Of a stretch of 64,000 nucleotides of DNA, positions 27,797-36,977 are shown one piece after another. Both the position numbers and the translations under genes were made by a program. The notes under the pieces are model-generated. The model saw only the letters and a list, made by a program, of their open reading frames with translations, was not told the origin of the DNA and ran no database searches. Source of the DNA: Pseudomonas proteolytica (lineage in GTDB: Bacteria; Pseudomonadota; Gammaproteobacteria; Pseudomonadales; Pseudomonadaceae); contig NZ_VFEV01000021.1 of assembly GCF_007858275.1 (NCBI RefSeq), forward strand, positions 1 through 64,000, read 5' to 3'. Every line of letters begins with the position of its first letter. Positions within the stretch are counted from its first letter, which is position 1.

Positions 27797-28981
27797 TTAT
27801 TGGCTGCGCCGCCAGTTCGGCCAGGCCAGTAGCGTCGCGGCGCGCAACAACCACTCGAACGGCCCATAGGGATGGCGGCGTAGCCAGTGCGCGCTCAGCC
27901 ACATTTGCAGGATAAAAATCGCCGCCGCCATGGGTAACAGCAGCCAGGGTTCGATCTGGTTGATCCAGCCAGCGCCGTAGCCGGTGAACAACAGCCCGAG
28001 CAGCATCGATTGCATGAGGTAATTGCTCAAGGCCATCTTGCCCAGCGGCGCCAGGCGCGCGCACAGCCTGGCGCCGGCGGTGGTGTTGAACAGCGCCAGC
28101 ATCAATAGGCAATAGGCAGCTGTCAGCAGCGGTGCCGTCAGTTGGCCGAGGCCGAAGGCAAAGGTTTCCAGGCCGCCGCCTGGTTTGAAAGCGGCGGTCA
28201 GGGCGTAGACCAGCGCTCCGAGCAGGCCCAGTGGGGCAGTGATTAGCAGCAGGCGCCGGGCACGGGGATCCCAGGCCTGTGGCGACGCCAGCCACTGCTG
28301 TCGCCCGGCGGCGTAGCCGAACAGGAACATCGCCAGCGCGCTGGGGCCCTGCAATAGCCATAACGCAGGCACCGTGGCCCACACCTCCCGACTATGAAAT
28401 TGCAAGGTCTGCAGGGCACCGGCGGAAAACGCCGCGAGTTTTGCCTGGCCTTCGCCATGACCCGTGCCGACCCATTCACCTCCCAGCCCCTGCAACACAC
28501 CCAGCACCATCCACAGTGCACAGGCGACCACCACCAGGCCGATTGCCCACCGCCGGGCGCGGGCCGCTGACAGGTTGCGGGCGGCCAGCAGCACCAGGCC
28601 CAGCAGGGCATAAGTCGAGAGAATCTCCCCGTAGTACAACAGGGCTCCATGGACCAGGCCCAATGCTAGCAGTGCCAGTTGCCGGCGCAGCATGCGCGGG
28701 ACGAACGCGGCCTTGGCACGCTCGGCGGCGGCCATTTGCAGGGTGAAGCTGTAGCCGAACAGGAAGGAAAACAGCAGGTAGAACTTGGTCTCGAACAACA
28801 ATGCCACCAGCAACCGCACCCCGTGATCGAGCACGCTGGCGTAGGCCGGATTGCTGGTCGTCGAGGCGTAGAAGGGGTCGGCAAAGGCCCAGATATTGAC
28901 GCTGAGAATGCCGAACAAGGCAAACCCACGCAGCGCATCGACCTGGACCAGGCGCGCATTGGCCGCTGCTGACATGTTCAA
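27797..28981 (-). CDS. DUF418 family membrane protein (YeiB-like)
   Basis: 394 residues with eight to ten membrane helices. The N-terminal VDALRGFALFGILSVNIWAF and the later GKMALSNYLMQSMLLGLLF (about residue 310) are the signatures of DUF418/YeiB proteins, acyltransferase-like membrane proteins of unknown activity. The C-terminal WLRRHPYGPFEWLLRAAT is also typical. The gene overlaps the upstream TetR gene by 4 bp, so the two are co-translated and the regulator probably controls the pair. Confidence 0.88.
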   Translation of the reverse strand: MNMSAAANARLVQVDALRGFALFGILSVNIWAFADPFYASTTSNPAYASVLDHGVRLLVALLFETKFYLLFSFLFGYSFTLQMAAAERAKAAFVPRMLRRQLALLALGLVHGALLYYGEILSTYALLGLVLLAARNLSAARARRWAIGLVVVACALWMVLGVLQGLGGEWVGTGHGEGQAKLAAFSAGALQTLQFHSREVWATVPALWLLQGPSALAMFLFGYAAGRQQWLASPQAWDPRARRLLLITAPLGLLGALVYALTAAFKPGGGLETFAFGLGQLTAPLLTAAYCLLMLALFNTTAGARLCARLAPLGKMALSNYLMQSMLLGLLFTGYGAGWINQIEPWLLLPMAAAIFILQMWLSAHWLRRHPYGPFEWLLRAATLLAWPNWRRSQ

Positions 28982-29574
28982 CGCCCCTGCAGCAGGTGAA
29001 CCACCAGGCCCTGCAGGACCGTGGTCTGCTGCTCGGGGTGGAAGTCCGGGTCGGCGGCCACGCGGGCGAACATGCCATCGATCAAGGCGGCCAGCCAGTT
29101 GGCCGCGTCGGGCACGCTCAATGCGGTGTGCAATTGCCCGGCCTGGTCGGCGGCCCTTACCAGTGCTTCCAGGCCGTCACGCAAGGAACGGTCATTGGCC
29201 TTTACCAACCGCGCCACGGCTTCGTCGCGATGACCCAGGGCCGAGATCTCCAGCGCCAGGCCAGCATAGTGGCGGTCGCAGGCCAATTGGCAGACCTGAT
29301 CAAGGAAAGCCAGCAACTGCGCCATTGGATCAGCCGCCTTGGCCAGCGGCGCCATGGCCTGTTGGATCTCGGCACCTTCGCGGGCCACCAGCGCCAGCAA
29401 CACCTCGTGCTTGCTGGCGAAATAGTGGAACAGATTGCCCGCGCTCATACCGGCCCGGGCGCAGATATCAGCGGTGCGCGTGGCGACAAAACCAGCCTCG
29501 GCAAAACACTGGGACGCGGCATCCAACAGGGCCATGCGTTTGCTTTCGCGTTGTTGGGGATCACTGGTGCGCAT
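28978..29574 (-). CDS. TetR/AcrR-family transcriptional regulator
   Basis: 198 residues. N-terminal HTH (about 12-58: KRMALLDAASQCFAEAGFVATRTADICARAGMSAGNLFHYF), followed by an all-helical ligand-binding domain that varies between family members. It is the first gene of a two-gene operon with the DUF418 protein. An AATTGA...TCAATT inverted repeat lies about 17 bp upstream of its start and suggests autoregulation. The inducer is unknown. Confidence 0.9.
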   Translation of the reverse strand: MRTSDPQQRESKRMALLDAASQCFAEAGFVATRTADICARAGMSAGNLFHYFASKHEVLLALVAREGAEIQQAMAPLAKAADPMAQLLAFLDQVCQLACDRHYAGLALEISALGHRDEAVARLVKANDRSLRDGLEALVRAADQAGQLHTALSVPDAANWLAALIDGMFARVAADPDFHPEQQTTVLQGLVVHLLQGR

Positions 29575-29590
29575 GCCGGCCTCATTGATT

Positions 29591-29610
29591 AATTGAGTAG
29601 TCAGTCAATT
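29591..29610 (-). promoter_or_regulatory. Candidate TetR operator/promoter
   Basis: AATTGA and TCAATT arms enclose GTAGTCAG just upstream of the TetR gene start, in an AT-rich patch. The remaining gap to 29827 is AT-rich for this genome but shows no further gene. Confidence 0.45.
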
Positions 29611-29827
29611 TATGAGGCGTAAGAATTTTCCGCAAGCTTTTTGCTTCAATCGAATTATTTAAGTGAATACTCTAAAAAAATCTCACAGGCGCCAGGATAG
29701 TTTCTACGCTTGAAGTAAGGCGGCTTCTGGCCCAGGAAGTCAGTCTGTTTGCTCGCTGAGGCATTGCACTTCGCGGACAGGGTTATGGGCATTAGGAGTT
29801 GTTGTTTATTACACGGAGAAACATTCC

Positions 29828-30013
29828 ATGGCCAAGTCCATTGGTGTAACAGGGGTTCTGGTGCTTTTTTTCAGCCGCAGGCTGTCGTTGCATGGCCGTC
29901 GGTTGAGCTCGGATGAGGCACAACTGCTGGAGCAATACCGCGCGTTGACCGAAAACGATCAAGTTGCAATGCGCTACTTGATTGGCGCGATGAAAAGCAT
30001 TTCACGCTTTTGA
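29828..30013 (+). CDS. Small hypothetical protein, 61 aa
   Basis: A short basic protein with an ATG preceded by GGAGAAA at good spacing, which is the main support that it is real. Residues 28-55 (EAQLLEQYRALTENDQVAMRYLIGAMKS, quoted in part) resemble the C-terminal tail of some HTH regulators, so it could be a remnant or a stand-alone interaction helix. It has no membrane helix or signal peptide. I do not recognise a family. A strong hairpin follows the stop. Confidence 0.55.
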   Translation: MAKSIGVTGVLVLFFSRRLSLHGRRLSSDEAQLLEQYRALTENDQVAMRYLIGAMKSISRF

Positions 30014-30024
30014 CCCGGCCACGG

Positions 30025-30053
30025 CGTTCCCACGCACTCAGTGCGTGGGAACG
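30025..30053. repeat. Perfect 13-bp hairpin (CGTTCCCACGCAC family)
   Basis: CGTTCCCACGCAC pairs fully with GTGCGTGGGAACG around TCA. It lies between the small ORF and the convergent opgD stop, where it can end or protect both transcripts. I recall this GTTCCCACGC palindrome as dispersed in pseudomonad genomes. Confidence 0.8.
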
Positions 30054-30060
30054 TTTGGCA

Positions 30061-31686
30061 TCAGCTGTACTTGCGTTTGTCCGGTGCGGGTGGGAAGTAC
30101 TGGTACAACCAGGTTTCACTCAAGGTCCGGTCATTGGTGCGAATGAACAGGCGCATTTCCACCGGCTCAACGCTGTCGCTGGTCGGGTACCAGTCGAAGA
30201 GGATGCGGTAGCCCTTGATGTCATCGAGCACCAGCACACTGAAATCTTTCACTTCGCCATGGGAGCAGGTCACCACTGGCTCGATGCCGGTGCCTGCGGG
30301 CAGACGGTCGAGGCCACCGCCCTTGAAATCCACGGCAAAACGGCGGGCCCAGACCGGCGGGTAGTGCTCGCCCGGTGCCCAGCCTTCGGTGAAACCGCCC
30401 ATGCCGGAACGGGTGGCATTGACCTGCGCCAGCGGCGTGCTGACCGGGGGCAGGGCGCTCCAGTAGAGCTTGTAGCCAAAGTTCAGGGAGTCGCCGGCGG
30501 CCACCGGTTTCTTTGGGGTCCAGAAGGCGACGATGTTGTCCATGGTCTCGCCGGTGGTAGGGATTTCCAGCAGGTCGACAGAGCCTTCGCCCCACGCAGT
30601 GGTCGGTTCTACCCACAGGCTCGGGCGCTTGCTGTACCAATCGACAGTGTCCTGGTAGCTGGCGAATTCATGGTCGGTCTGCACCAGGCCGAAACCTTTC
30701 GGGTCTTTATCGGCGAAGGCATTGAATTGCAGCTTGGCCGGGTTGTTCAGCGGGCGGCAGATCCACTCGCCGTTGCCGCGCCACATCGCCAAGCGGTCGG
30801 AGTCGTGGATCTGCGGGTGAATGGTGTCGCACATGCGCCGCTCATGGGTGCCGCAACTGAACATGCTGGTCATGGGCGCGATGCCCATCTGCTGGATCGC
30901 GGTCCGCGCGTTGATATGGGCGTCGATGGCCATCACCACCTGGGTGGCCTGGCAATCGATGTCGAAGCGGTAGGCGCCAGTGGCGCTCGGTGAGTCGAGC
31001 AGGGCGTAGACCACGAAACGGGTGCTGTCCTTGTCCGGCGTCTCGAACCAGAACTGGGTGAAGTCGGGGAACTCTTCGCGTTTGCTGGCGTAGGTATCGA
31101 TAGCCAGGCCGCGTGCCGAAAGACCGTACTGGCCGGTGTTATCCACCGCACGGAAATAGCTGGCGCCGAGGAAAGACACTACATCGTGGCGGTCCAGCTC
31201 CGGGGCCTTGAACAGCTTGAACCCGGAAAAGCCCAGGTCGCCCTTGAGCTGCTGGGTATCGACCGTGGTTTTTTCATAGTTGAACAGCGATGGACGGAAA
31301 TGCACCTCCCGCGCCTGACGGGTCTTGGGGTCGACACTGTGCATGCGCACCGGGGTCTTGAAGCCCATGCCGACGTGGAAAAACTGCACGTCCAGCTGGC
31401 CTTTGAGGTCTTTCCACAACGAATGATTGGCGTCGTAGCCAATGGCATTGAAATTCTGCGGGGTCATCGTCGCCAAGGTCGGCGGCAGCACCTGGCGCGT
31501 GTCCTGATACTGTTTGCCAGCCAGTTGCTTGGCTTGCAGCTTGAGCCAATCGAAGTCGAACGCCTTGGCGTCGCCATCGGCTGCACGATTCCCGGCCCAG
31601 GCCTGAGCGGCGAGCAGGCCACTGGCCGACAGCCCGGTGTAGGCCGCGATGGCCATGGACGCTTTGAGCAAATTCCTGCGGTGCAT
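30061..31686 (-). CDS. opgD: Periplasmic glucans biosynthesis protein OpgD (MdoD)
   Basis: 541 residues from the ATG at 31686 (E. coli OpgD has 551). It acts in the periplasm on osmoregulated periplasmic glucans, setting their chain length and linkage. The N-terminal MHRRNLLKASM and following hydrophobic stretch ending AQAWA form a twin-arginine signal peptide, as in OpgD and unlike OpgG. The body shows VEPTTAWGEGSVDLLEIPT (about 365) and a C-terminal immunoglobulin-like domain (about 400-535). The reading from 31902 adds 72 unsupported residues. No other opg gene is nearby. Confidence 0.93.
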   Translation of the reverse strand: MHRRNLLKASMAIAAYTGLSASGLLAAQAWAGNRAADGDAKAFDFDWLKLQAKQLAGKQYQDTRQVLPPTLATMTPQNFNAIGYDANHSLWKDLKGQLDVQFFHVGMGFKTPVRMHSVDPKTRQAREVHFRPSLFNYEKTTVDTQQLKGDLGFSGFKLFKAPELDRHDVVSFLGASYFRAVDNTGQYGLSARGLAIDTYASKREEFPDFTQFWFETPDKDSTRFVVYALLDSPSATGAYRFDIDCQATQVVMAIDAHINARTAIQQMGIAPMTSMFSCGTHERRMCDTIHPQIHDSDRLAMWRGNGEWICRPLNNPAKLQFNAFADKDPKGFGLVQTDHEFASYQDTVDWYSKRPSLWVEPTTAWGEGSVDLLEIPTTGETMDNIVAFWTPKKPVAAGDSLNFGYKLYWSALPPVSTPLAQVNATRSGMGGFTEGWAPGEHYPPVWARRFAVDFKGGGLDRLPAGTGIEPVVTCSHGEVKDFSVLVLDDIKGYRILFDWYPTSDSVEPVEMRLFIRTNDRTLSETWLYQYFPPAPDKRKYS

Positions 31687-31930
31687 AAATACAACCTGTG
31701 GTGAGCAATCCCGTGCCGTTCCTGGCGCGTGCTGGATCAGAAATAACGGTTCGGACATGCCTTCGGCCAAACGCAACGGACAGTAAACAGATGCCAGATA
31801 GCTTAAGGGGTTCGGTGGGGAAGGAAAATTGATTGATGGCGGGATGATGGCGTTGCATGTGAAACAAGACGTGTCAGCAGTGGGGCCTGTATAGGAGTAC
31901 ATATCCGTTTGCTGCGGTAACGGCGGCTAT

Positions 31931-32031
31931 GGGTTCCGCCCTTACGGCGGGTCACTTTGGAAAAGAGCCCCAAAGTAACCAAAGGGCTCTTGCCCCACCA
32001 CTCGGTGCCTCGCCTAGGCTCGGCATGCCCG
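31931..32031 (+). repeat. Left 101-bp arm of nested palindrome
   Basis: Begins GGGTTCCGCCCTTACGGCGG and ends CTCGGCATGCCCG. It is the exact reverse complement of 32460-32560 when read base by base. Confidence 0.92.
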
Positions 32032-32459
32032 CAGTCAGGCATTGCTCCGTGGGCCCGCCGCGATCGGCCATCCATGGCCGTGTCGCGGCTACCCCGGCAT
32101 CCTGCCGGGGTGCCCACTGCGCAATACCTGCCTGCGGCCATCGTGGTTTGACGGGGCGCCTAAGATCAAAAGCCAGATCAAAAGCAGAGCAACAGCAACA
32201 ACAAAGCCAGAGCGCGAAGCTGCATTCCCTTGTGGGAGCAGGCAAGCCAGCTCCCACAAGGGGTACGCGCACGCTTCGACGATCAGGTCGGCTGTCAGGC
32301 CGCCTCGCTCTGCTTGTGATTTTGATCTTAGGCGCCCCGTTAAACCACGCTGGCCGCAATCCGATATTGATTTGGGGGGTAAACCGGCAGGACGCCGGTT
32401 TAGCCGCGCTGGGCCATGGATGGCCCATCGCGGCGGCCCCCCAAATCAATGTCGGATTA

Positions 32460-32560
32460 CGGGCATGCCGAGCCTAGGCGAGGCACCGAGTGGTGGGGCA
32501 AGAGCCCTTTGGTTACTTTGGGGCTCTTTTCCAAAGTGACCCGCCGTAAGGGCGGAACCC
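32460..32560 (-). repeat. Right 101-bp arm of nested palindrome
   Basis: Begins CGGGCATGCCGAGCCTAGGC and ends AAGGGCGGAACCC, the exact inverse of the left arm. About 430 bp separate the arms. Confidence 0.92.
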
Positions 32561-32710
32561 TAAGTGGCCGTAACCGCAGCAACGGATATGTACCCAACCC
32601 CAACCCCAGTTGAGTTACATCTGGAAGCACTCTATATCCAGGAATATTGGCACTTAGTTTTACGCTGACAGCCTATTAAACCTATGAACCCAAGTTTCTG
32701 GAGGCTATGA

Positions 32711-33421
32711 ATGAATACCCGTGGATTGCTTGATCAGTTGCTCAAGTCCGGCCAGGACATGCTGCAAAAAAAGGCGGGCGGTCAACGTAAAGGCGATGAC
32801 AAAGGCGCACTGGGCGGCCTGCTCGGCGGTGGTGGACTCGGCAGTCTGTTGGGCGGCGCGGGTGGCGGGGCGTTGGCCGCCGGGGCCATGGGCCTGCTGC
32901 TGGGCAACAAAAAAGCCCGCAATTTTGGCGGTAAAGCCCTCACCTATGGCGGTCTCGCAGCACTAGGCGTAATTGCCTACAAGGCCTACGGCAACTGGCA
33001 GGCACAACAGGCCGGCGCACCTAAAGGCGAACCACAGACCCTCGACCGCTTGCCTCCGGCCCAGGTCGAGCTGCACAGCCAGGCAATTCTCAAGGCCCTG
33101 GTGGCCGCGGCCAAGGCCGATGGCCATGTGGACGAGCGCGAGCGCACCTTGATCGAAGGTGAGTTCGTCAAGCTCGACAACGACCAGGAGCTGCAACACT
33201 GGCTGCATGCCGAGCTCAACAAACCCCTGGACCCTGCCGATGTAGCCCGCGCCGCCAGCACCCCGGAAATGGCCGCCGAAATGTACATCGCCAGCGTCAT
33301 GCTGGTGGACGAGGAAAACTTCATGGAGAAGTCCTACCTCGACGAACTGGCCCGCCAGCTCAAGTTGGAACCGGGGCTTAAGACGGAACTGGAAAAACAG
33401 GTACGCCAAGCCACGCTCTGA
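32711..33421 (+). CDS. YebE-like inner membrane protein (DUF533/TerB family)
   Basis: 236 residues. A glycine-rich N-terminal half (GGLLGGGGLGSLLGGAGGG, about 37-55) with one or two membrane segments (about 55-100) precedes a TerB-like helical domain (about 115-236) with AAKADGHVDERERTLIEGE and EMAAEMYIASVMLVDEEN, an acidic pattern typical of TerB. E. coli YebE is envelope-stress inducible; its function is unknown. The annotation tellurite resistance refers only to the domain. It has its own terminator and lies just upstream of the wsp operon. Confidence 0.88.
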   Translation: MNTRGLLDQLLKSGQDMLQKKAGGQRKGDDKGALGGLLGGGGLGSLLGGAGGGALAAGAMGLLLGNKKARNFGGKALTYGGLAALGVIAYKAYGNWQAQQAGAPKGEPQTLDRLPPAQVELHSQAILKALVAAAKADGHVDERERTLIEGEFVKLDNDQELQHWLHAELNKPLDPADVARAASTPEMAAEMYIASVMLVDEENFMEKSYLDELARQLKLEPGLKTELEKQVRQATL

Positions 33422-33435
33422 CCCGCCCCGCACAA

Positions 33436-33475
33436 AAACACACCCCGCAGCCGGACAGGTTGCGGGGTGTTTTTG
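33436..33475 (+). terminator. Rho-independent terminator after the yebE-like gene
   Basis: ACACCCCGCA and TGCGGGGTGT form a 10-bp stem followed by TTTTTG. It isolates this gene from wspA. Confidence 0.93.
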
Positions 33476-33568
33476 TATTCCTTGAGACTTGGGCCACAAC
33501 CCATTGATAAATGATGGCACGGCCTCAGCTATACTCCCCGGCATTTGATCGGCCCTCGAGGAAATACT

Positions 33569-35191
33569 GTGAAGAACTGGACCTTGCGCCAACGCATATT
33601 GGCGAGCTTTGCGGTCATTATCGCCATCATGCTGCTGATGGTTGTGGTCTCGTATTCACGGTTGCTGAAGATCGAAACGAGTGAAAACTCGGTGCGCGAC
33701 GACGCCGTGCCGGGGGTGTTTTTCAGCTCGATGATCCGCAGCGCCTGGGTCGACAGCTACCTGCAGACCCAGGAATTGATCGGTTTGCGCGAGCACCAGG
33801 GCATTTCCGATGCTGACCGGCAGGATTACAAGACGTTCGAGGCGCGCCTGGAGCAGCATATGGCCAGTTACGTCAAGACCATCAATATCGACCAGGATCG
33901 TACCGAGTTCGACACCTTCGAAACCCTGCACCAGAAGTACAACCAGGTGCTGGCCCAGGTGCTGGAACTGCACCAGGCCAACAAGGAGGCCGAGGCCGTC
34001 AAGATGTTCGACGAGCAACTGACCCCGGCCTGGACCGCAGGCCGTATGAAGCTCAACGACATCATCAACGAGAACAAAAAAGTTGCGGATGACGCCACCG
34101 CCGCCATCGATGACGCCGTGGCCGCGGCGAAAATCAGCATGGGCGTTTCGCTGCTCCTCGCGATCCTCGCCGCCGCCCTGTGCGGGCTGTTGCTGATGCG
34201 CGCGATCATGGCGCCGATGAAACGCATCGTCGATATCCTCGAAACCATGCGTACCGGCGATCTGAGCAAGCGCCTGAACCTGGACCGCAAGGACGAGTTC
34301 GGTGCCGTCGAGACCGGCTTCAACGACATGATGACCGAACTCACCGCCCTGGTCTCCCAGGCCCAGCGGTCGTCGGTACAGGTCACCACGTCGGTGACCG
34401 AGATTGCCGCCACCTCCAAGCAGCAACAGGCCACCGCCACTGAAACCGCCGCCACCACCACCGAAATCGGTGCCACTTCGCGGGAAATCGCGGCCACGTC
34501 CAAGGACCTGGTGCGCACCATGACCGAAGTGTCCACCGCTGCCGACCAGGCCTCGGTGGCCGCCGGCTCCGGCCAGCAAGGCCTGGCCCGCATGGAAGAA
34601 ACCATGCACTCGGTGATGGGCGCCGCCGATCTGGTGAACGCCAAGCTGGCGATCCTCAATGAGAAGGCCGGCAACATCAACCAGGTGGTGGTGACGATCG
34701 TCAAGGTGGCCGACCAGACCAACCTGCTGTCCCTCAATGCCGCCATCGAGGCCGAGAAAGCCGGTGAGTACGGACGCGGCTTTGCCGTGGTGGCCACCGA
34801 AGTACGGCGCCTGGCAGACCAGACCGCCGTGGCCACCTACGATATCGAGCAGATGGTGCGCGAGATCCAGTCCGCCGTATCGGCTGGGGTAATGGGCATG
34901 GATAAGTTCTCCGAAGAAGTGCGTCGCGGCATGTTCGAAGTGCAGCAAGTGGGCGAGCAACTGTCGCAGATCATCCACCAGGTCCAGGCCTTGGCGCCGC
35001 GGGTGCTGATGGTCAACGAGGGCATGCAGGCCCAGGCCACGGGTGCCGAGCAGATCAACCATGCGCTGGTGCAGTTGGGCGACGCCAGCAGCCAGACCGT
35101 GGAGTCGCTGCGCCAGGCCAGCTTTGCCATTGATGAATTGAGCCAGGTTGCGGTGGGTTTGCGCAGCGGCGTGTCGCGTTTCAAAGTCTGA
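33569..35191 (+). CDS. wspA: Wsp surface-sensing methyl-accepting receptor WspA
   Basis: 540 residues from a GTG at 33569 with GAGGAAA upstream; the ATG at 33545 is less likely. WspA is the inner-membrane receptor of the Wsp system that senses contact with surfaces or envelope stress. TM1 about 10-32, periplasmic helical domain about 33-185, TM2 about 188-210, HAMP about 208-262, then the coiled signalling domain with the conserved tip VADQTNLLSLNAAIEAEKAG (about 385-405) and VVATEVRRLADQTA. The stop shares an A with the wspB start, so the two are coupled. Confidence 0.95.
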   Translation: MKNWTLRQRILASFAVIIAIMLLMVVVSYSRLLKIETSENSVRDDAVPGVFFSSMIRSAWVDSYLQTQELIGLREHQGISDADRQDYKTFEARLEQHMASYVKTINIDQDRTEFDTFETLHQKYNQVLAQVLELHQANKEAEAVKMFDEQLTPAWTAGRMKLNDIINENKKVADDATAAIDDAVAAAKISMGVSLLLAILAAALCGLLLMRAIMAPMKRIVDILETMRTGDLSKRLNLDRKDEFGAVETGFNDMMTELTALVSQAQRSSVQVTTSVTEIAATSKQQQATATETAATTTEIGATSREIAATSKDLVRTMTEVSTAADQASVAAGSGQQGLARMEETMHSVMGAADLVNAKLAILNEKAGNINQVVVTIVKVADQTNLLSLNAAIEAEKAGEYGRGFAVVATEVRRLADQTAVATYDIEQMVREIQSAVSAGVMGMDKFSEEVRRGMFEVQQVGEQLSQIIHQVQALAPRVLMVNEGMQAQATGAEQINHALVQLGDASSQTVESLRQASFAIDELSQVAVGLRSGVSRFKV

Positions 35192-35712
35192 TGAGTGATC
35201 CAGCGGCGAAACGCGGCGTGGCGGCGGCAGCCAAAAAAGCCTTGTTCCTGGTGTTTCATATCGGCAGCGAGCGCTACGCCCTCAAGGCCACGGAAGTGGC
35301 CGAGGTGTTGCCGCGCCTGCCGCTCAAGCCCATCGCCCATGCGCCGGTGTGGGTCGCCGGGATCTTTGCCCATCGCGGCAACATGGTGCCGGTGATCGAC
35401 CTCAGCGCCCTGACCTTTGGTAAGCCGGCCCAGGCCCGCACCAGCACACGGCTGGTACTGGTCAACTATCGTCCAGAGGCTTGGCTGGAGTCGCGCTGGC
35501 TGGGGCTGATCCTCGAACAGGCGACTGACACCCTGCGCTGCGATCCGGCGGATTTCCAACCCTATGGCCTGGACAATCGCCAAGCGCCGTACCTGGGGCC
35601 GGTGCGCGAAGACGAGCAGGGCCTGACACAGTGGATCGGCGTCGCCGACCTGCTCACCGCCGAGGTCCGCGCCTTGCTGTTTGCCCCCGACCTGACTGCT
35701 GGGGAGGTGTAA
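35191..35712 (+). CDS. wspB: CheW-like coupling protein WspB
   Basis: 173 residues. A CheW domain (about 14-165) containing FHIGSERYALKATEVAEVLPRLPLKP and FAHRGNMVPVIDLSAL. It links WspA to the WspE kinase. Its ATG overlaps the wspA stop by one base, and its stop overlaps the wspC start by one base, as expected inside the tight wsp operon. Confidence 0.93.
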   Translation: MSDPAAKRGVAAAAKKALFLVFHIGSERYALKATEVAEVLPRLPLKPIAHAPVWVAGIFAHRGNMVPVIDLSALTFGKPAQARTSTRLVLVNYRPEAWLESRWLGLILEQATDTLRCDPADFQPYGLDNRQAPYLGPVREDEQGLTQWIGVADLLTAEVRALLFAPDLTAGEV

Positions 35713-36977
35713 TGAGCAATGACCAACGCTTTTTCGACTTCCTCAAGGAGCGAATCGGCCTGGATGTCGCCTCGGTGGGCGAGGCGATTATCGAGCGCGC
35801 CGTGCGCCAGCGAAGCCAGGCGTTGCAGGGGCTGAGTGCCGATCAATACTGGCAGCGCCTGCAAACCAGCGGCGATGAACAACAGGCGCTGATCGAAGCG
35901 GTCATCGTCCCCGAGACCTGGTTTTTTCGTTATCCCGAATCCTTTGCCACCCTGGCGCGGCTAGCGGTGGCGCGGCTGGGCGAGATCAAGCACATGCGCG
36001 CCCTGCGCATCCTCAGCCTGCCGTGCTCCACCGGTGAAGAGCCTTATTCCATCGCCATGGCCCTGCTCGATGCGGGCCTTTCGCCTCACCAGTTCAAGGT
36101 GCAAGGCATGGACGTCAGCCCACTGTCGGTGGAGCGGGCGCGACGTGGGGTGTATGGCAAGAATTCCTTCCGTGGCCAGGACATCGAATTCCGTGAGCGG
36201 CATTTCAGCGCCGAAGAGGATGGCTACCGTGTCTGCGACCGGGTGCGTGAACAGGTGCGTCTGCAGGTGGGCAACCTGCTGGATCCGCAGCTGTTGGCCA
36301 ACGAGCCCACCTATGATTTTGTGTTCTGCCGCAACCTGCTGATCTACTTCGACCAGCCGACCCAGAAGCAGGTATTTGAAGTGCTCAAGGGCCTGACCCA
36401 TGTCGACGGCGTGCTGTTTATCGGCCCGGCCGAAGGCAGCCTGCTGGGACGCCTGGGCATGCGCTCGATTGGTGTGCCGCAGTCATTTGCCTTCAGCCGT
36501 CATGCCGAAGCGGTACCCGATCCGGTCTACATCCCTGTACCGCCTGCGGTGCCCCAGCGCAGCGCCGCGCCGATTCCGAGCAAGCCCCGACCCTTCAGCG
36601 CATTCGCGGCGCCGGTGGTGCCGATCAAGCCTGCGCCCGTGCACTCGGATGCGGCGCAGTTGCTCGGTCAGATCGCGACCCTGGCCAATGAAGGCAAAAG
36701 CCTTGAGGCCCGCGCTGCCTGCGAGCGTTACCTGCAAAACCATCCACCGGCGGCCCAGGTCTTTTACTGGCTGGGCCTGCTCAGTGACGTGGCGGGTAGC
36801 GCCCTCGAAGCCCAGGGGTATTATCGAAAAGCCTTGTACCTGGAACCCCAGCATCCGCAGGCCTTGATGCACCTGGCCGCGCTGCTCGAATCCCAGGGCG
36901 ATACGGCGGGGGCGCGGCGCTTGCAAGCCCGTGCTGCCCGCAGCGAGCGAGCCGCTGACAGTGAGCGTAAACGATGA
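35712..36977 (+). CDS. wspC: CheR-type methyltransferase WspC with TPR tail
   Basis: 421 residues from the ATG at 35712 (overlapping the wspB stop). The N-terminal CheR domain (about 5-255) has the SAM-binding region SLPCSTGEEPYSIAMAL (about 101-117) and FVFCRNLLIYFD (about 205). After a proline-rich linker (about 275-320) come TPR repeats (about 325-415, FYWLGLLSDVAG and ALYLEPQHPQALMHLAALLESQGD). It methylates WspA glutamates from SAM, raising kinase activity and so WspR output; WspF opposes it. Confidence 0.93.
   Translation: MSNDQRFFDFLKERIGLDVASVGEAIIERAVRQRSQALQGLSADQYWQRLQTSGDEQQALIEAVIVPETWFFRYPESFATLARLAVARLGEIKHMRALRILSLPCSTGEEPYSIAMALLDAGLSPHQFKVQGMDVSPLSVERARRGVYGKNSFRGQDIEFRERHFSAEEDGYRVCDRVREQVRLQVGNLLDPQLLANEPTYDFVFCRNLLIYFDQPTQKQVFEVLKGLTHVDGVLFIGPAEGSLLGRLGMRSIGVPQSFAFSRHAEAVPDPVYIPVPPAVPQRSAAPIPSKPRPFSAFAAPVVPIKPAPVHSDAAQLLGQIATLANEGKSLEARAACERYLQNHPPAAQVFYWLGLLSDVAGSALEAQGYYRKALYLEPQHPQALMHLAALLESQGDTAGARRLQARAARSERAADSERKR

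Larger units (their letters stand above)
31895..32600. repeat. Nested ~700-bp palindromic repeat element
   Basis: A large non-coding element between opgD and the yebE-like gene. Its outer arms (31931-32031 and 32460-32560) are perfect 101-bp inverted copies, with looser pairing out to TACATATCCG at both ends. Inside are a second arm pair (about 32057-32092 with 32405-32440, imperfect), a third (32143-32171 with 32321-32349, one mismatch) and a central hairpin at about 32225-32265 (CTTGTGGGAGC with GCTCCCACAAG). ORFs across it on both strands follow the repeat and lack support. The rest of the 31687-32710 gap shows nothing else I recognise. Confidence 0.9.

Noticed and set aside
31929..32477. 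182-codon ORF and its antisense partner in the nested palindrome
   Set aside because: They follow the repeat arms, appear on both strands and have no conserved protein pattern.
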